Counted from the stretch's first letter, positions 8,291 through 15,236 are shown. The stretch is DNA of 27,567 nucleotides from Christensenella sp. UBA4263 (GCA_002395225.1 DGWH01000105.1:1-27567), one strand, 5' to 3'. Notes: a model not told the origin generated them from the letters alone. Made by a program: numbers and translations.

Positions 8291-8312
8291 ACACGCGATT
8301 GGAGGTACTGGT

Positions 8313-8783
8313 ATGGCCCGCGCAAAAGGAATAAAACCGATGGCTCAGAACAAGAAAGCGTTCCATGATTATTTTGTCGAGGAACGGCTGGAATGCGGAA
8401 TGGAGCTGAAGGGTACTGAGGTCAAAAGCATGCGGCAGGGCCGGATGAACCTGAAAGAAAGCTATGCCGTCATCAAAAACGGTGAGGTCTTTGTTCAGGG
8501 AATGCACATCAGTCCCTATGAACAGGGGAATATCTTCAATACGGATCCTCTCCGACCGAAACGTCTGCTTCTTCAAAAAAGTCAGATCCGTCATCTGTTC
8601 CAGGAAGTTGGGAAGATGGGATATGCACTGGTTCCTCTCTCTGTCTATCTGAAGGATGGACGGTTCAAGATGGAACTGGGTCTTTGCAAAGGCAAGAAAC
8701 TTCATGACAAACGTGAGGATATTGCTGAGCGGGATGTAAAACGTGAGATGCAGCGAGCGCTTCGGGATCGGAACAGGACTTGA
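8313..8783 (+). CDS. smpB: SsrA-binding protein SmpB
   Basis: SmpB binds the tRNA-like end of tmRNA and brings it to stalled ribosomes for trans-translation. The protein has 156 residues, the usual family length. Recognisable blocks are AQNKKAFHDYFVEERLECG, LKGTEVKSMRQGRMNLKESYA, HISPYEQGN, and PKRLLLQKSQIRHL followed by the strand that ends KMELGLCKGKKLHDKR. A basic C-terminal tail (DVKREMQRALRDRNRT) inserts into the mRNA channel in known SmpB proteins. GGAGG at 8301-8305 fixes the start at 8313; the longer reading from 8220 would begin upstream of the promoter. Its partner RNA gene starts two bases after the stop. Confidence 0.98.
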   Translation: MARAKGIKPMAQNKKAFHDYFVEERLECGMELKGTEVKSMRQGRMNLKESYAVIKNGEVFVQGMHISPYEQGNIFNTDPLRPKRLLLQKSQIRHLFQEVGKMGYALVPLSVYLKDGRFKMELGLCKGKKLHDKREDIAERDVKREMQRALRDRNRT

Positions 8784-8785
8784 AT

Positions 8786-9131
8786 GGGGATGTACTGGTT
8801 TCGACGGGATCGTAGGTGGTCAGGTAAGCGAGTCGTAGCCCCGTGCTACGTTAAAAACGGGAAATTAAAAATTAACTCACAATAGCAATTACGCTATCGC
8901 TGCCTAATTAGGCGCGCGTCGGCATGAGGATCCCGCTGCCTCATTCACCGGCGTCGATTTAGCGGGCAATGTTTCAATGTAAGCTTTGCCATTGAGACAC
9001 ACTTATGAAGCTACTGAAGCCCTGAGCCTGTCTGCAGGCGCCTGGCAGAGGGAATGTTAAAATACAGACTACACTCGAAGAAAGCCTGGTTGTCGCTTTT
9101 TCGGACAGGGGTTCGATTCCCCTCATCTCCA
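8786..9131 (+). ncRNA. ssrA: Transfer-messenger RNA (tmRNA)
   Basis: This one-piece tmRNA of about 346 bases rescues stalled ribosomes and tags the unfinished protein for degradation. The 5' end GGGGATG pairs with CATCTCC near the 3' end to form the acceptor stem. The conserved TGGTTTCGACGGGAT block and the T-arm GGTTCGATTCCCC are both present. The discriminator A is at 9131 and CCA is not encoded. The resume frame ends at TAA 8905-8907 inside the RNA. It starts two bases after smpB and I see no separate promoter, so it is probably co-transcribed with smpB and processed. An intrinsic terminator follows immediately. Confidence 0.97.
8878..8907 (+). other. tmRNA tag-peptide reading frame
   Basis: After the TAACT that normally precedes the resume codon, the frame reads CAC-AAT-AGC-AAT-TAC-GCT-ATC-GCT-GCC-TAA. 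With the alanine carried by tmRNA, the predicted tag is (A)HNSNYAIAA. Most tags end in ALAA; the AIAA ending is a conservative change. The resume codon is inferred by comparison with B. subtilis. Confidence 0.75.
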
Positions 9132-9164
9132 CTTTTGAGAGGACTTCTTGTAAGAGTTCTCTCT
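9106..9164 (+). repeat. ssrA 3' end, copy 1 of a degenerate direct repeat (att-like)
   Basis: This stretch covers the tmRNA T-arm, the acceptor 3' strand and the following terminator stem. It aligns without gaps to 9289-9347 at 49 of 59 positions (my hand count). The 3' end of ssrA is a classic target of tyrosine integrases, so this copy would be the functional attachment half that restores the gene. Confidence 0.65.
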
Positions 9165-9172
9165 ATTTTTTT
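9137..9172 (+). terminator. Intrinsic terminator of ssrA
   Basis: A nine-base-pair stem (GAGAGGACT with AGTTCTCTC, one G-U pair) is followed by TATTTTTTT. It lies six bases after the tmRNA end. Confidence 0.88.
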
Positions 9173-9288
9173 AAAACAAACTTGTGTGCGTATTCCGGAA
9201 GGAGAAACTGCGCGAAAAATAGTCTCTGATCATATCAGTAAATTGTTGGAAAACGATGCTGCCTGAAGTTCCAAAACAGTGGATAGTT

Positions 9289-9347
9289 CAGGGTTTCGAT
9301 GCTTCTCATTTCCGCTTTTGAGAGGACGTATAGTAAAAGTTCTCTCT
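9289..9347 (+). repeat. Degenerate second copy of the ssrA 3' end (vestigial att)
   Basis: It matches 9106-9164 over 59 bases, including TTCGAT, CTCATTTCC in place of CTCATCTCC, and an exact CTTTTGAGAGGAC. C-to-T changes break the T-arm pairing, so it is not a working RNA end. The duplication lies 183 bases downstream of the first copy and fits a decayed integration junction. The 120-odd bases between the copies contain a coding-like tail ending KLLENDAA and then a stop, with no recognised family. Confidence 0.62.
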
Positions 9348-9352
9348 TTTTT
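9320..9352 (+). terminator. Duplicated ssrA-type terminator
   Basis: An eight-base-pair stem (GAGAGGAC with GTTCTCTC, one G-U pair) is followed by TTTTTT. It is the duplicated counterpart of the ssrA terminator and still looks functional although the RNA part of the repeat has decayed. Confidence 0.7.
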
Positions 9353-9776
9353 AACACTACTATTCGGGTTTTTAGGTCGGCGAGAGAAATTGAAATCTAA
9401 TTATAGCTATCGGAAATTATGAAGAGCATTGATATACATACGTTTATCGATAATGGAAATTAGGTCGTTATAGGTCGTTATCTATAGGTCGCCATGGGTC
9501 GGTCTATGGGACGGGACTCTGTACCAAAGAAAATTCAGAATCTACGTCCACCGGGGGCCATGGTAAAGAAGGCGAGAAAATGGGTATTACACATGTCAGC
9601 GCTCATCGACCAAGTTCAAAACCGTTTGGCTATTTTTTGGATCTTCACCGACCTAAAAAACCAAATGGTTCTGTTTAAAGCGAACTTGAGTGGCATAGCC
9701 GATCGATCCGCAGCCATTTCATGGGCGACAAGCTCCGATCACGGGCAGATGGATGAAAAGGCAAAGGAGAAGAAAG
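9353..9776. other. Non-coding or decayed stretch upstream of the AAA-ATPase gene
   Basis: No intact gene is supported here. The stretch starts AT-rich, holds an exact TTATCGATAA palindrome (9444-9453) and a cluster of TAGGTCG repeats, then becomes more GC-rich. A 107-codon frame at 9494-9817 runs into the next gene in the wrong frame, lacks a ribosome site and resembles nothing I know. Another frame across about 9570-9670 looks coding-like (KPFGYFLDLHRPKKPNG) but is stopped by TAA. This may be the remains of a mobile gene. Confidence 0.4.
9461..9491 (+). repeat. TAGGTCG direct repeats
   Basis: TAGGTCGTTA occurs twice in tandem (9461-9480) and TAGGTCG again at 9485-9491. Related copies are TTAGGTCGG near 9372-9380 and GGGTCGG near 9496. 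The iterated heptamer resembles binding sites for an integrase, excisionase or replication protein. No such protein is encoded in the window. Confidence 0.5.
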
Positions 9777-11423
9777 ATGAATTTTTTAAACAGCGGAGAG
9801 GGATACACACTCTTTAAAGAGGCGGTACGTACGGATACCTATGTGGATAAGACCTTAATGATTGATTCACTGTACCGATATGTGATGTCCGGCAGCAAAT
9901 ATATCTGTGTCACAAGGCCAAGACGATTTGGCAAATCGGTGGCGGCAAATATGATTGCTGCCTTTTTTGATAAGAGCACACGTGAGCAAAGCAGTCAACT
10001 GTTTGAAAAATGCAGACTTGGCAGACTAAGGGGGGAACAGGAGAAAATCTGGTCTGCAGATCCATCAGGCCTGGAAGCGGGAAAACTTTGCTGGCCTTCT
10101 CAGGGAAGACTGAATGTCATCCGCATGAATATGATTAGAATGCTGAATAATAAAGTCAGAACATATGCGGATTTTATTTCAAAAATAGAAGCATTAATGA
10201 AAGATGATCTCCGGCAGGCATATCCCGATCTTGTCATGGAAAGCCAGTATGCTATTCCGGATTTACTGAACAAAACAGGTGATTCATTTGTCTTTGTGAT
10301 CGATGAGTGGGATGCGGTTTTTGAAGAGTCCTTTATGACGCAGGCAGACAAGCAAAACTATCTGAAATTTCTTCGTTCTCTGTTTAAAGATACTGGATAT
10401 GTTTGTTTTGCTTATATGACGGGTATTCTGCCGATTGCCAAATATACAAGCGGATCTCCTCTGAATATGTTCCGTGAATTTTCGGCATTTCAGGATAATC
10501 AGTTTTATCCTTACTTTGGGCTGTCCGAAGAGGAAATTCAGGAACTGATGCAGATGAAGGGGATTACCCGGCCTTCTATGGAAGAACTGACACTTTGGTA
10601 TGATGGGTATCTGCGGTCGCATGATGGAAAACATATGTTTAATCCGGAGTCCGTTTCCTGTGCCCTGATGGATGGACGATGTGAGAGTTACTGGACAGGA
10701 ACGGGACCGATGAATGAAGTCAGAGACAGTATTCGCCATAACGTGATGGATCTGAGAGAAGATGTCGTACGGATGGTTGGAGGGGAGACATTGCCCATCA
10801 GGTTGTCGGGCTTCAGCGCTGAAAAGGAGAAAATTTCTACGAAAGATGAAATTCTCTCTTCAATGGTGGTATATGGTTTTCTCAGCTATTTTGATGGACA
10901 ACTGCGAATTCCTAATCATGAACTGATGCTGAAATTTCAGGAGGCTTTATCATCACAGGAACTGGGACTCAGGCAAACCCTTGAAGAATCTGGACGATTG
11001 CTGCGGGCGACGCTTGAACAGCGGGACAGAGAAGTGGCGACATTGATCGAAGATTTGCATACAGAAAAAATCCCCTTCTTTTCTTATAGTGATGAAAACT
11101 CTCTTGCATGTGTGGTGACCATCGGATACCTGGCAGCACTGGATGATTATCGTATCAACCGGGAGGACAAAGCAGGAAAGGAATATGCCGATTTTACATT
11201 TGAACCCAGAAACAGAAAAGCTGTCCCAATTATTCTGGAACTGAAGGTCAACCGTTCTGTAAATCATGCTCTCAGGTGTATCAAGGAAAAAGAGTATATT
11301 CGACGTTTTCTGGATTATCACAATGTGCTGCTGGTTGGGATCAATTACAGCGAGAAGACAAAGAAACATACCTGTCGGACTGAACTGATAAAGCCCGAAG
11401 ATTTTCTGAAAACGGCTCAGTAA
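9777..11423 (+). CDS. AAA-ATPase-like protein with C-terminal PD-(D/E)XK nuclease-like domain
   Basis: This 548-residue protein joins an N-terminal AAA-ATPase_like domain to a C-terminal PDDEXK_9 domain, a pairing common in Clostridia and Bacteroidota accessory DNA. The ATPase shows a family-type Walker A (RPRRFGKS, K53) and Walker B (FVFVIDEWDAVF, D176/E177). The C-terminal domain shows D472 (ADFTFEP) and ELK with E488 and K490, the expected D...ExK catalytic pattern. The start at 9777 follows AAGGAG at 9764-9769 with seven-base spacing; an upstream in-frame ATG at 9753 would add only a basic leader (MKRQRRRK). The cellular role is unknown; defence or mobile-element functions have been suggested for such proteins. 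The gene uses more AT-rich codons (AGA, ATA, AAA) than its neighbours and sits just past the ssrA scar, so acquisition by transfer is likely. Confidence 0.85.
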   Translation: MNFLNSGEGYTLFKEAVRTDTYVDKTLMIDSLYRYVMSGSKYICVTRPRRFGKSVAANMIAAFFDKSTREQSSQLFEKCRLGRLRGEQEKIWSADPSGLEAGKLCWPSQGRLNVIRMNMIRMLNNKVRTYADFISKIEALMKDDLRQAYPDLVMESQYAIPDLLNKTGDSFVFVIDEWDAVFEESFMTQADKQNYLKFLRSLFKDTGYVCFAYMTGILPIAKYTSGSPLNMFREFSAFQDNQFYPYFGLSEEEIQELMQMKGITRPSMEELTLWYDGYLRSHDGKHMFNPESVSCALMDGRCESYWTGTGPMNEVRDSIRHNVMDLREDVVRMVGGETLPIRLSGFSAEKEKISTKDEILSSMVVYGFLSYFDGQLRIPNHELMLKFQEALSSQELGLRQTLEESGRLLRATLEQRDREVATLIEDLHTEKIPFFSYSDENSLACVVTIGYLAALDDYRINREDKAGKEYADFTFEPRNRKAVPIILELKVNRSVNHALRCIKEKEYIRRFLDYHNVLLVGINYSEKTKKHTCRTELIKPEDFLKTAQ

Positions 11424-11451
11424 TCATAAAATCGTTGCGAAACTGTTAACC

Positions 11452-11482
11452 AAAAAAAAAGAGCCGCCCGGAAGTGGACGGC
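11452..11482 (-). terminator. Intrinsic terminator of the polymerase-YolD unit
   Basis: On the minus strand a seven-base-pair stem (GCCGTCC with GGGCGGC, one U-G pair) is followed by CTC and then nine T residues. It lies beyond the hicB fragment, so the minus-strand transcript probably runs through that fragment before ending here. It may also stop transcripts of the converging AAA-ATPase gene. Confidence 0.82.
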
Positions 11483-11499
11483 AAGTACTGTTGGGCAGG

Positions 11500-11663
11500 T
11501 TAGGCATGTTGCTTCTTCGGCGCATCTTGGAGAATCTGGCTGCAGTTCACGCCGCGCTTATCGATAGTCAAGCAGGCATGGATACGTTCTTTCGATCGGC
11601 TTTTGTATCGGTTTCCCTGCGATAGTCCGGCGGATCAACATCCACCAGAACCACAGTGGACAG
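11500..11663 (-). pseudogene. C-terminal remnant of a HicB-like antitoxin
   Basis: The DNA directly after the YolD stop, in the same minus-strand frame, reads STVVLVDVDPPDYRRETDTK and then ADRKNVSMPA before a TGA. A shifted frame then reads TIDKRGVNCSQILQDAPKKQ and ends HA at TAA 11500-11502. Together these match the C-terminal third of HicB-like antitoxins, where a VDVD..YR stretch precedes RKN(V/L)S(L/M)PAWL and a GVN.SQ.LQ(D/E)AL helix. The N-terminal part and any HicA toxin are missing, and the two halves are out of frame. It has no start codon or ribosome site of its own. The family call rests on pattern recognition. Confidence 0.68.
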
Positions 11664-12140
11664 TTAGGCAGTGGGCAGATCAAGTTCATCCAGACAGGCC
11701 CCATGCAGGTCAAGCAGGTCGTCAAAAGAAATGGCCCCGCCTGCAGGCAGGCGGGATGAGCCGGAAACCAGACACAGTTTTCGTTCAACCGGATCGATCC
11801 TTCTGATTTCATCTGTGACCGTGTGATAATGACCGCCCTCTTTCCATACATCCGGTACAAAAAAGGTGACGGTGACAGAGGGATGTGTGCCATTGGCCAG
11901 ATATTCCGCCAGACGGAGAAGTTTCCGGTTCAGCAGTTCCTTCTGCGCCTCTCCGAGCTCAATCTGTTCATCCGTGAGCCGCGCTTCCTCGGTGACCATG
12001 TCCTCATAGCCGCTGAGCGCCTTATAGGCGGAAAACTGGGCGGCGCGGTCAGCAAGACTCATCTGCGGATGCACCGCGGACTGATGATGCGGCAGGCGGA
12101 TAATGTCTTTGTAAACGATTCTGGGATCCGGTTCATTCAT
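11664..12140 (-). CDS. YolD-like protein, partner of the Y-family polymerase
   Basis: This 158-residue protein resembles the YolD-like family, which in Bacillota is commonly encoded beside a UmuC/DinB-type polymerase. Visible family traits are the N-terminal IIRLPHHQSAVHPQMSLADRAAQFSAYKAL block, a helical charged middle (EEARLTDEQIELGEAQKELL), and a beta-rich end (SVTVTFFVPDVWKEGGHYHTVTDEIRRID). The start lies eight bases inside the end of the polymerase gene, so the two are translationally coupled. The molecular function of the family is not established; partner or regulator of the polymerase is an inference from the coupling. Its stop is followed immediately by the hicB remnant. Confidence 0.85.
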   Translation of the reverse strand: MNEPDPRIVYKDIIRLPHHQSAVHPQMSLADRAAQFSAYKALSGYEDMVTEEARLTDEQIELGEAQKELLNRKLLRLAEYLANGTHPSVTVTFFVPDVWKEGGHYHTVTDEIRRIDPVERKLCLVSGSSRLPAGGAISFDDLLDLHGACLDELDLPTA

Positions 12141-13800
12141 CTGAATGCTCTCCTTGTCTGTTTGCCCGGTCCGGGCGCTTGAGTTTGCGGTCCGTCAGGG
12201 AGGAAGTTTCACCGGAACGGTGACCGCCGATCTGTGCATTTCGCTCAATGGTTGTTCCACCTTCCAGAAAGTTCATTCCTTTGAGGACAGCGTTTTTCCC
12301 GTACCGGTCCTGGAGGACGAGGGTTGCCTTCTGAAGGCGGCGTTCCTTTTCCTCCTCGGCTTTTTGCCGGGCAGCCTCCCGTTCAAGGGATTCATAGTCG
12401 GTGAACAGGTCCAGCTGCACCGGTGCCTCCGCCGGAATTGCATTTTCGGGGAGGATGTTCAGGGCAGCGATGACGACGTGGCGAATCAGCAGATCCGGAT
12501 CGATGATGCGGTCATACAGGTCCATCATGGTGCGGGTAATGGCACGCGTGGAACTGGTGTAATGATCCAGATTTCCGGTTCCGTGGGCATGCCCGGGATG
12601 CGGGCGGCCGTACCGGTCCGGCGTAACTTTTCCTTTAAAGGGCCTGCTGGTTTTTGTGACGATGTAACCGGCATTGCCTCTTCCGGCGGGGGAGATGCTT
12701 TCGCGGTCGTAACTCACCGTCAGGGTGATCTGTTTTGTCATCACCTGTCTTCGGACCAGATCCAGGACGAGCAGTTCGGTCATTTCACGGACGATCAGGC
12801 GGCCTTTTTCGCTGTCATAGGGTTCGGCAAGAACCTGGCCTGCGGAGATGGAATTGTTCTCCGGCCGGTAGGCCTTGATGTGTTCCATTCCGACAGGTTC
12901 CCAGCCCCAGGCATGATCGATCAGCAGTTCGGCATTGATGCCGAAAGTTTTGTAGAGACGTTCCTCATCTGTCAGACTGAGGCGGGCGATATCCCCCATG
13001 GTGTAGCAGCGAAGGGATTCAAGACGCCTGGCAAGACCGCGTCCGACCCGCCAGAAGTCAGTGAGGGGACGGTGACACCACAGAAGTTCCCGGTACGTTT
13101 GCTCATTCAGTTCGGCAATCCGAACCCCCTGTGCATCTGCCGGCACGTGCTTGGCCACGATATCCATGGCGACCTTGGCCAGATACAGATTCGTTCCGAT
13201 TCCGGCGGTGGCCGTTATTCCGGTGGCTGCGAGAATTTCCCGGATCAGGCGCATGGCCAGCTCATGGGCGGTGATGCCGTAGGTTTTCAGGTACGAGGTT
13301 ACATCCATGAACACTTCGTCAATGGAGTAGACATGAATGTCCTCCGGGCTGATGCTTTTGCGGTAAATGGAGAAGATCTTTGTACTGATCTCCTCGTAGA
13401 GTTTCATTCGGGGCGGGGCAATGATATAGGAAAGCTCAAGGGAGGGATTCTGGTTAAGAGACGGAGCATTGCTGGATGAACCGGAAAAGCGGAACTGCCC
13501 ATGATCATCTTTTTCAAGGAGTCCGGCCCTGGCGGCTGTCCGGAGACGTTCCTGATTCACCGTTCTGACCCGCTGGACCACCTCGAACAGTCTTGCCCGT
13601 CCCGGAATGCCCAGCGCTTTCAGGGAGGGTGAAACAGCCAGACAGATGGTTTTCTCCGTCCGTTCCGGGTCAGCGACGACCAGATTGGTGGTCAGAGGGT
13701 CCAGATGGCGGGCAATACATTCGACACTGGCATAGAAGGACTTGAGGTCAATGGCGAGGTATGTCCGATCCGGAACAGGTGTGTTTGCGGATTCTTTCAT
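12133..13800 (-). CDS. Y-family translesion DNA polymerase (UmuC/DinB-like)
   Basis: This 555-residue polymerase would copy past damaged template bases. The palm and fingers are clear: YLAIDLKSFYASVECIAR supplies metal-binding D18, and VYSIDEVFMDVTSY supplies D161 and E162. The thumb carries the helix-hairpin-helix-like stretch PLTDFWRVGRGLARRLESL, and the little-finger domain follows. The C-terminus extends past the usual DinB length with a charged tail (EREAARQKAEEEKERRLQK), as in UvrX/UmuC-like proteins of Bacillota. GGGAGGAG a few bases upstream supports the start at 13800. Transcription begins from an extended -10 promoter near 13995 and passes through a structured leader. I leave the symbol empty because DinB, UmuC and UvrX subtypes cannot be separated by eye. 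Confidence 0.93.
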   Translation of the reverse strand: MKESANTPVPDRTYLAIDLKSFYASVECIARHLDPLTTNLVVADPERTEKTICLAVSPSLKALGIPGRARLFEVVQRVRTVNQERLRTAARAGLLEKDDHGQFRFSGSSSNAPSLNQNPSLELSYIIAPPRMKLYEEISTKIFSIYRKSISPEDIHVYSIDEVFMDVTSYLKTYGITAHELAMRLIREILAATGITATAGIGTNLYLAKVAMDIVAKHVPADAQGVRIAELNEQTYRELLWCHRPLTDFWRVGRGLARRLESLRCYTMGDIARLSLTDEERLYKTFGINAELLIDHAWGWEPVGMEHIKAYRPENNSISAGQVLAEPYDSEKGRLIVREMTELLVLDLVRRQVMTKQITLTVSYDRESISPAGRGNAGYIVTKTSRPFKGKVTPDRYGRPHPGHAHGTGNLDHYTSSTRAITRTMMDLYDRIIDPDLLIRHVVIAALNILPENAIPAEAPVQLDLFTDYESLEREAARQKAEEEKERRLQKATLVLQDRYGKNAVLKGMNFLEGGTTIERNAQIGGHRSGETSSLTDRKLKRPDRANRQGEHSDE

Positions 13801-13868
13801 TCGTTTCTCCTCCCTTCTGTGTCTCAGTGCTGGTTACTCGTCCGGGCGACATTAGCGGTGACCGTGAG

Positions 13869-13955
13869 CGGACAAACTGTCGCCGCGCGACAGGTCCGGT
13901 TCCTTAGCCTCAGTCAGGTCTTCCGGCACCGGGGCTTTTCCGGTGCACATATGTG
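13869..13955 (-). promoter_or_regulatory. Structured 5' leader of the polymerase gene
   Basis: The leader between 13988 and 13801 holds two stable hairpins. One (13869-13898) has arms CGGAC+CTGTCGC and GCGACAG+GTCCG with an AAA bulge and a three-base loop. The other (13926-13946) has arms GCACCGG and CCGGTGC. Next to it is the palindrome CACATATGTG (13946-13955), which shares the ACATATGT core of Gram-positive LexA boxes but not their outer bases. Function is unknown; SOS control is only a possibility. Confidence 0.45.
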
Positions 13956-13994
13956 ACGTCGAGCCCGCTCCTCAGACCGTATTTTTGCCCGATC

Positions 13995-14003
13995 AGTATA
14001 CCA
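13995..14003 (-). promoter_or_regulatory. Extended -10 promoter for the polymerase unit
   Basis: TGGTATACT on the minus strand forms an extended -10 element. The -35 position, 17 bases upstream, is pyrimidine-rich (TTTTCC) and poor, so activity would depend on the extended -10 or an activator. The rest of the 13801-14187 gap shows nothing else I can support except the ydcF ribosome site. Confidence 0.5.
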
Positions 14004-14187
14004 TGTCTTTGTGGGAAGGAAAAGGAAGTTTCAGCGACATTGGCAGCTGTTCAGGGCTCAATGCTGGTCTTGCCGGAGCGGTTTGTCTGAGACCTGAATT
14101 TGCCAATCTGTCGCTGCGCGGCAGAGCCAATCCTTTCACATCCGGACAGGACAGAGGAACAGATGAGTTTCAGAAAGGGGTGTTTTG

Positions 14188-15039
14188 ATGCGCAGAAAAA
14201 CAATTGTCCTGATAGTGGGACTGCTGTTGTGCATGCTCGCCTGTGCAGCGCAGAGCGAGGAGTACTGGATGCCCAAACGAAGCCGGGAAGCATTTCGGAT
14301 TCTGGTAGATCACCTGCTGGAGGCTCGGGAACAGCCGGAACCGGATGACGGAGAACAGATCCGGCGGGATCTGGAGGTGCTCCGGGGAATCCGGGAATCA
14401 GATTATGCCATTGCCCTTTCCGTTGCGGCGCACTGGGAAAAGGTCTATCTTCGTCCGTATGAACTGATTCTCGCCGGGAAAGAAGGCGCAGTGGAGCAGC
14501 TTTGGCAGGCAGGGGTAAGAAACAGCCGCAGGCATGCTTTTGTCGTCCTCGGATACGCCCTGCGGGCCGGGGAGATGACAGATGAACTGAAGGGGCGATG
14601 CCGCGCAGCGGCCGCGGCGGCACAGGCCTTTCCGGAGACGATCCTTGTCTGCTCGGGCGGTGCAACCGGCGGGAACAACCCGAAAAAGCATACCGAGGCA
14701 GGGATGATGCGGGAGTATCTGATCACTCAGTTCGGTATTGCTCCGGAACGGATTTATATTGATGAACAGGCCATGACGACAGCGGAAAACGCCGTGTATA
14801 CCTTTCGCATTCTGAAAGAACAGCAGGCAGAATCCCTGACGCTGGTGACCTCAGATTATCATCAGCGCTGGGGCCAGGTGGTGTATAACCTCATGGCTGC
14901 GATTTATGGACAGGAATACGGCTACTGCCCGGAAATTGTCGGGAACTTCTGCTATAAAACCAACGGAAAGCGGGGACAGGGGGAGGCCAGGTCAGCCGCC
15001 GCACAGGTGAAATCAATGCTGGGACTGAACAGAAAGTGA
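14188..15039 (+). CDS. Exported DUF218 (YdcF/SanA-like) protein
   Basis: This 283-residue protein begins with a signal peptide (MRRKTIVLIVGLLLCMLACA). MLAC is a poor lipobox, so lipid attachment is possible but unsure. A helical region of about residues 25-130 precedes the DUF218 domain. That domain shows AQAFPETILVCSGGATGG, a polar NNPKKHTEAGMMREYL loop, IYIDEQAMTTAENAVY and the LTLVTSDYHQRW motif. These are the conserved positions of the YdcF/SanA superfamily, linked to envelope integrity in some bacteria; the enzymatic reaction is not established. AAAGGGG at 14174-14180 supports ATG 14188; a TTG one codon upstream is less likely. No terminator is evident after it. Confidence 0.82.
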   Translation: MRRKTIVLIVGLLLCMLACAAQSEEYWMPKRSREAFRILVDHLLEAREQPEPDDGEQIRRDLEVLRGIRESDYAIALSVAAHWEKVYLRPYELILAGKEGAVEQLWQAGVRNSRRHAFVVLGYALRAGEMTDELKGRCRAAAAAAQAFPETILVCSGGATGGNNPKKHTEAGMMREYLITQFGIAPERIYIDEQAMTTAENAVYTFRILKEQQAESLTLVTSDYHQRWGQVVYNLMAAIYGQEYGYCPEIVGNFCYKTNGKRGQGEARSAAAQVKSMLGLNRK

Positions 15040-15077
15040 AGCAATCACGGAGAACGAATGTTTCATCCCGTTACGTT

Positions 15078-15108
15078 TTGATAAAAAGAAAAGACGAATA
15101 CATATAAT
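15078..15108 (+). promoter_or_regulatory. Possible promoter with 19-base spacer
   Basis: TTGATA (15078-15083) and TATAAT (15103-15108) are 19 bases apart, longer than ideal. AAGGAG follows at about 15126 with no good start codon after it, which suggests a lost small gene. A nine- or ten-codon frame (MKRINPMFVL) at 15160-15189 lacks a ribosome site. Confidence 0.35.
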
Positions 15109-15183
15109 GTGAAATGACTTTCAGAAGGAGTATTCCCAAAAGATAAGATAGATCACATGAAAAGAATTAATCCCATGTTTGTC

Positions 15184-15212
15184 TTGTAGACAGCATGACA
15201 CCGTTATATAAT
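15184..15212 (+). promoter_or_regulatory. Promoter of the decayed antitoxin-toxin pair
   Basis: TTGTAG (15184-15189) and TATAAT (15207-15212) are 17 bases apart. AGGTGG at 15222-15227 lies nine bases before ATG 15237. The control region thus looks intact although both genes behind it are broken. Confidence 0.6.
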
Positions 15213-15236
15213 GGCCACAACAGGTGGTGTACACTT

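Noticed and set aside
9054..9266. A 70-codon frame beginning inside ssrA
   Set aside because: Its first half is tmRNA and terminator sequence. Only the tail (about 9180-9266, ending KLLENDAA) could be a gene remnant, and I cannot assign it.
12145..13479. A 444-codon plus-strand frame opposite the Y-family polymerase
   Set aside because: The polymerase on the other strand has all catalytic residues, and the antisense product shows no family signature.
13877..13893. CTGT-N9-ACAG in the polymerase leader as an E. coli-type LexA box
   Set aside because: The spacing is nine rather than eight bases, the organism is Gram-positive, and the sequence is better explained as the stem of a stable hairpin.
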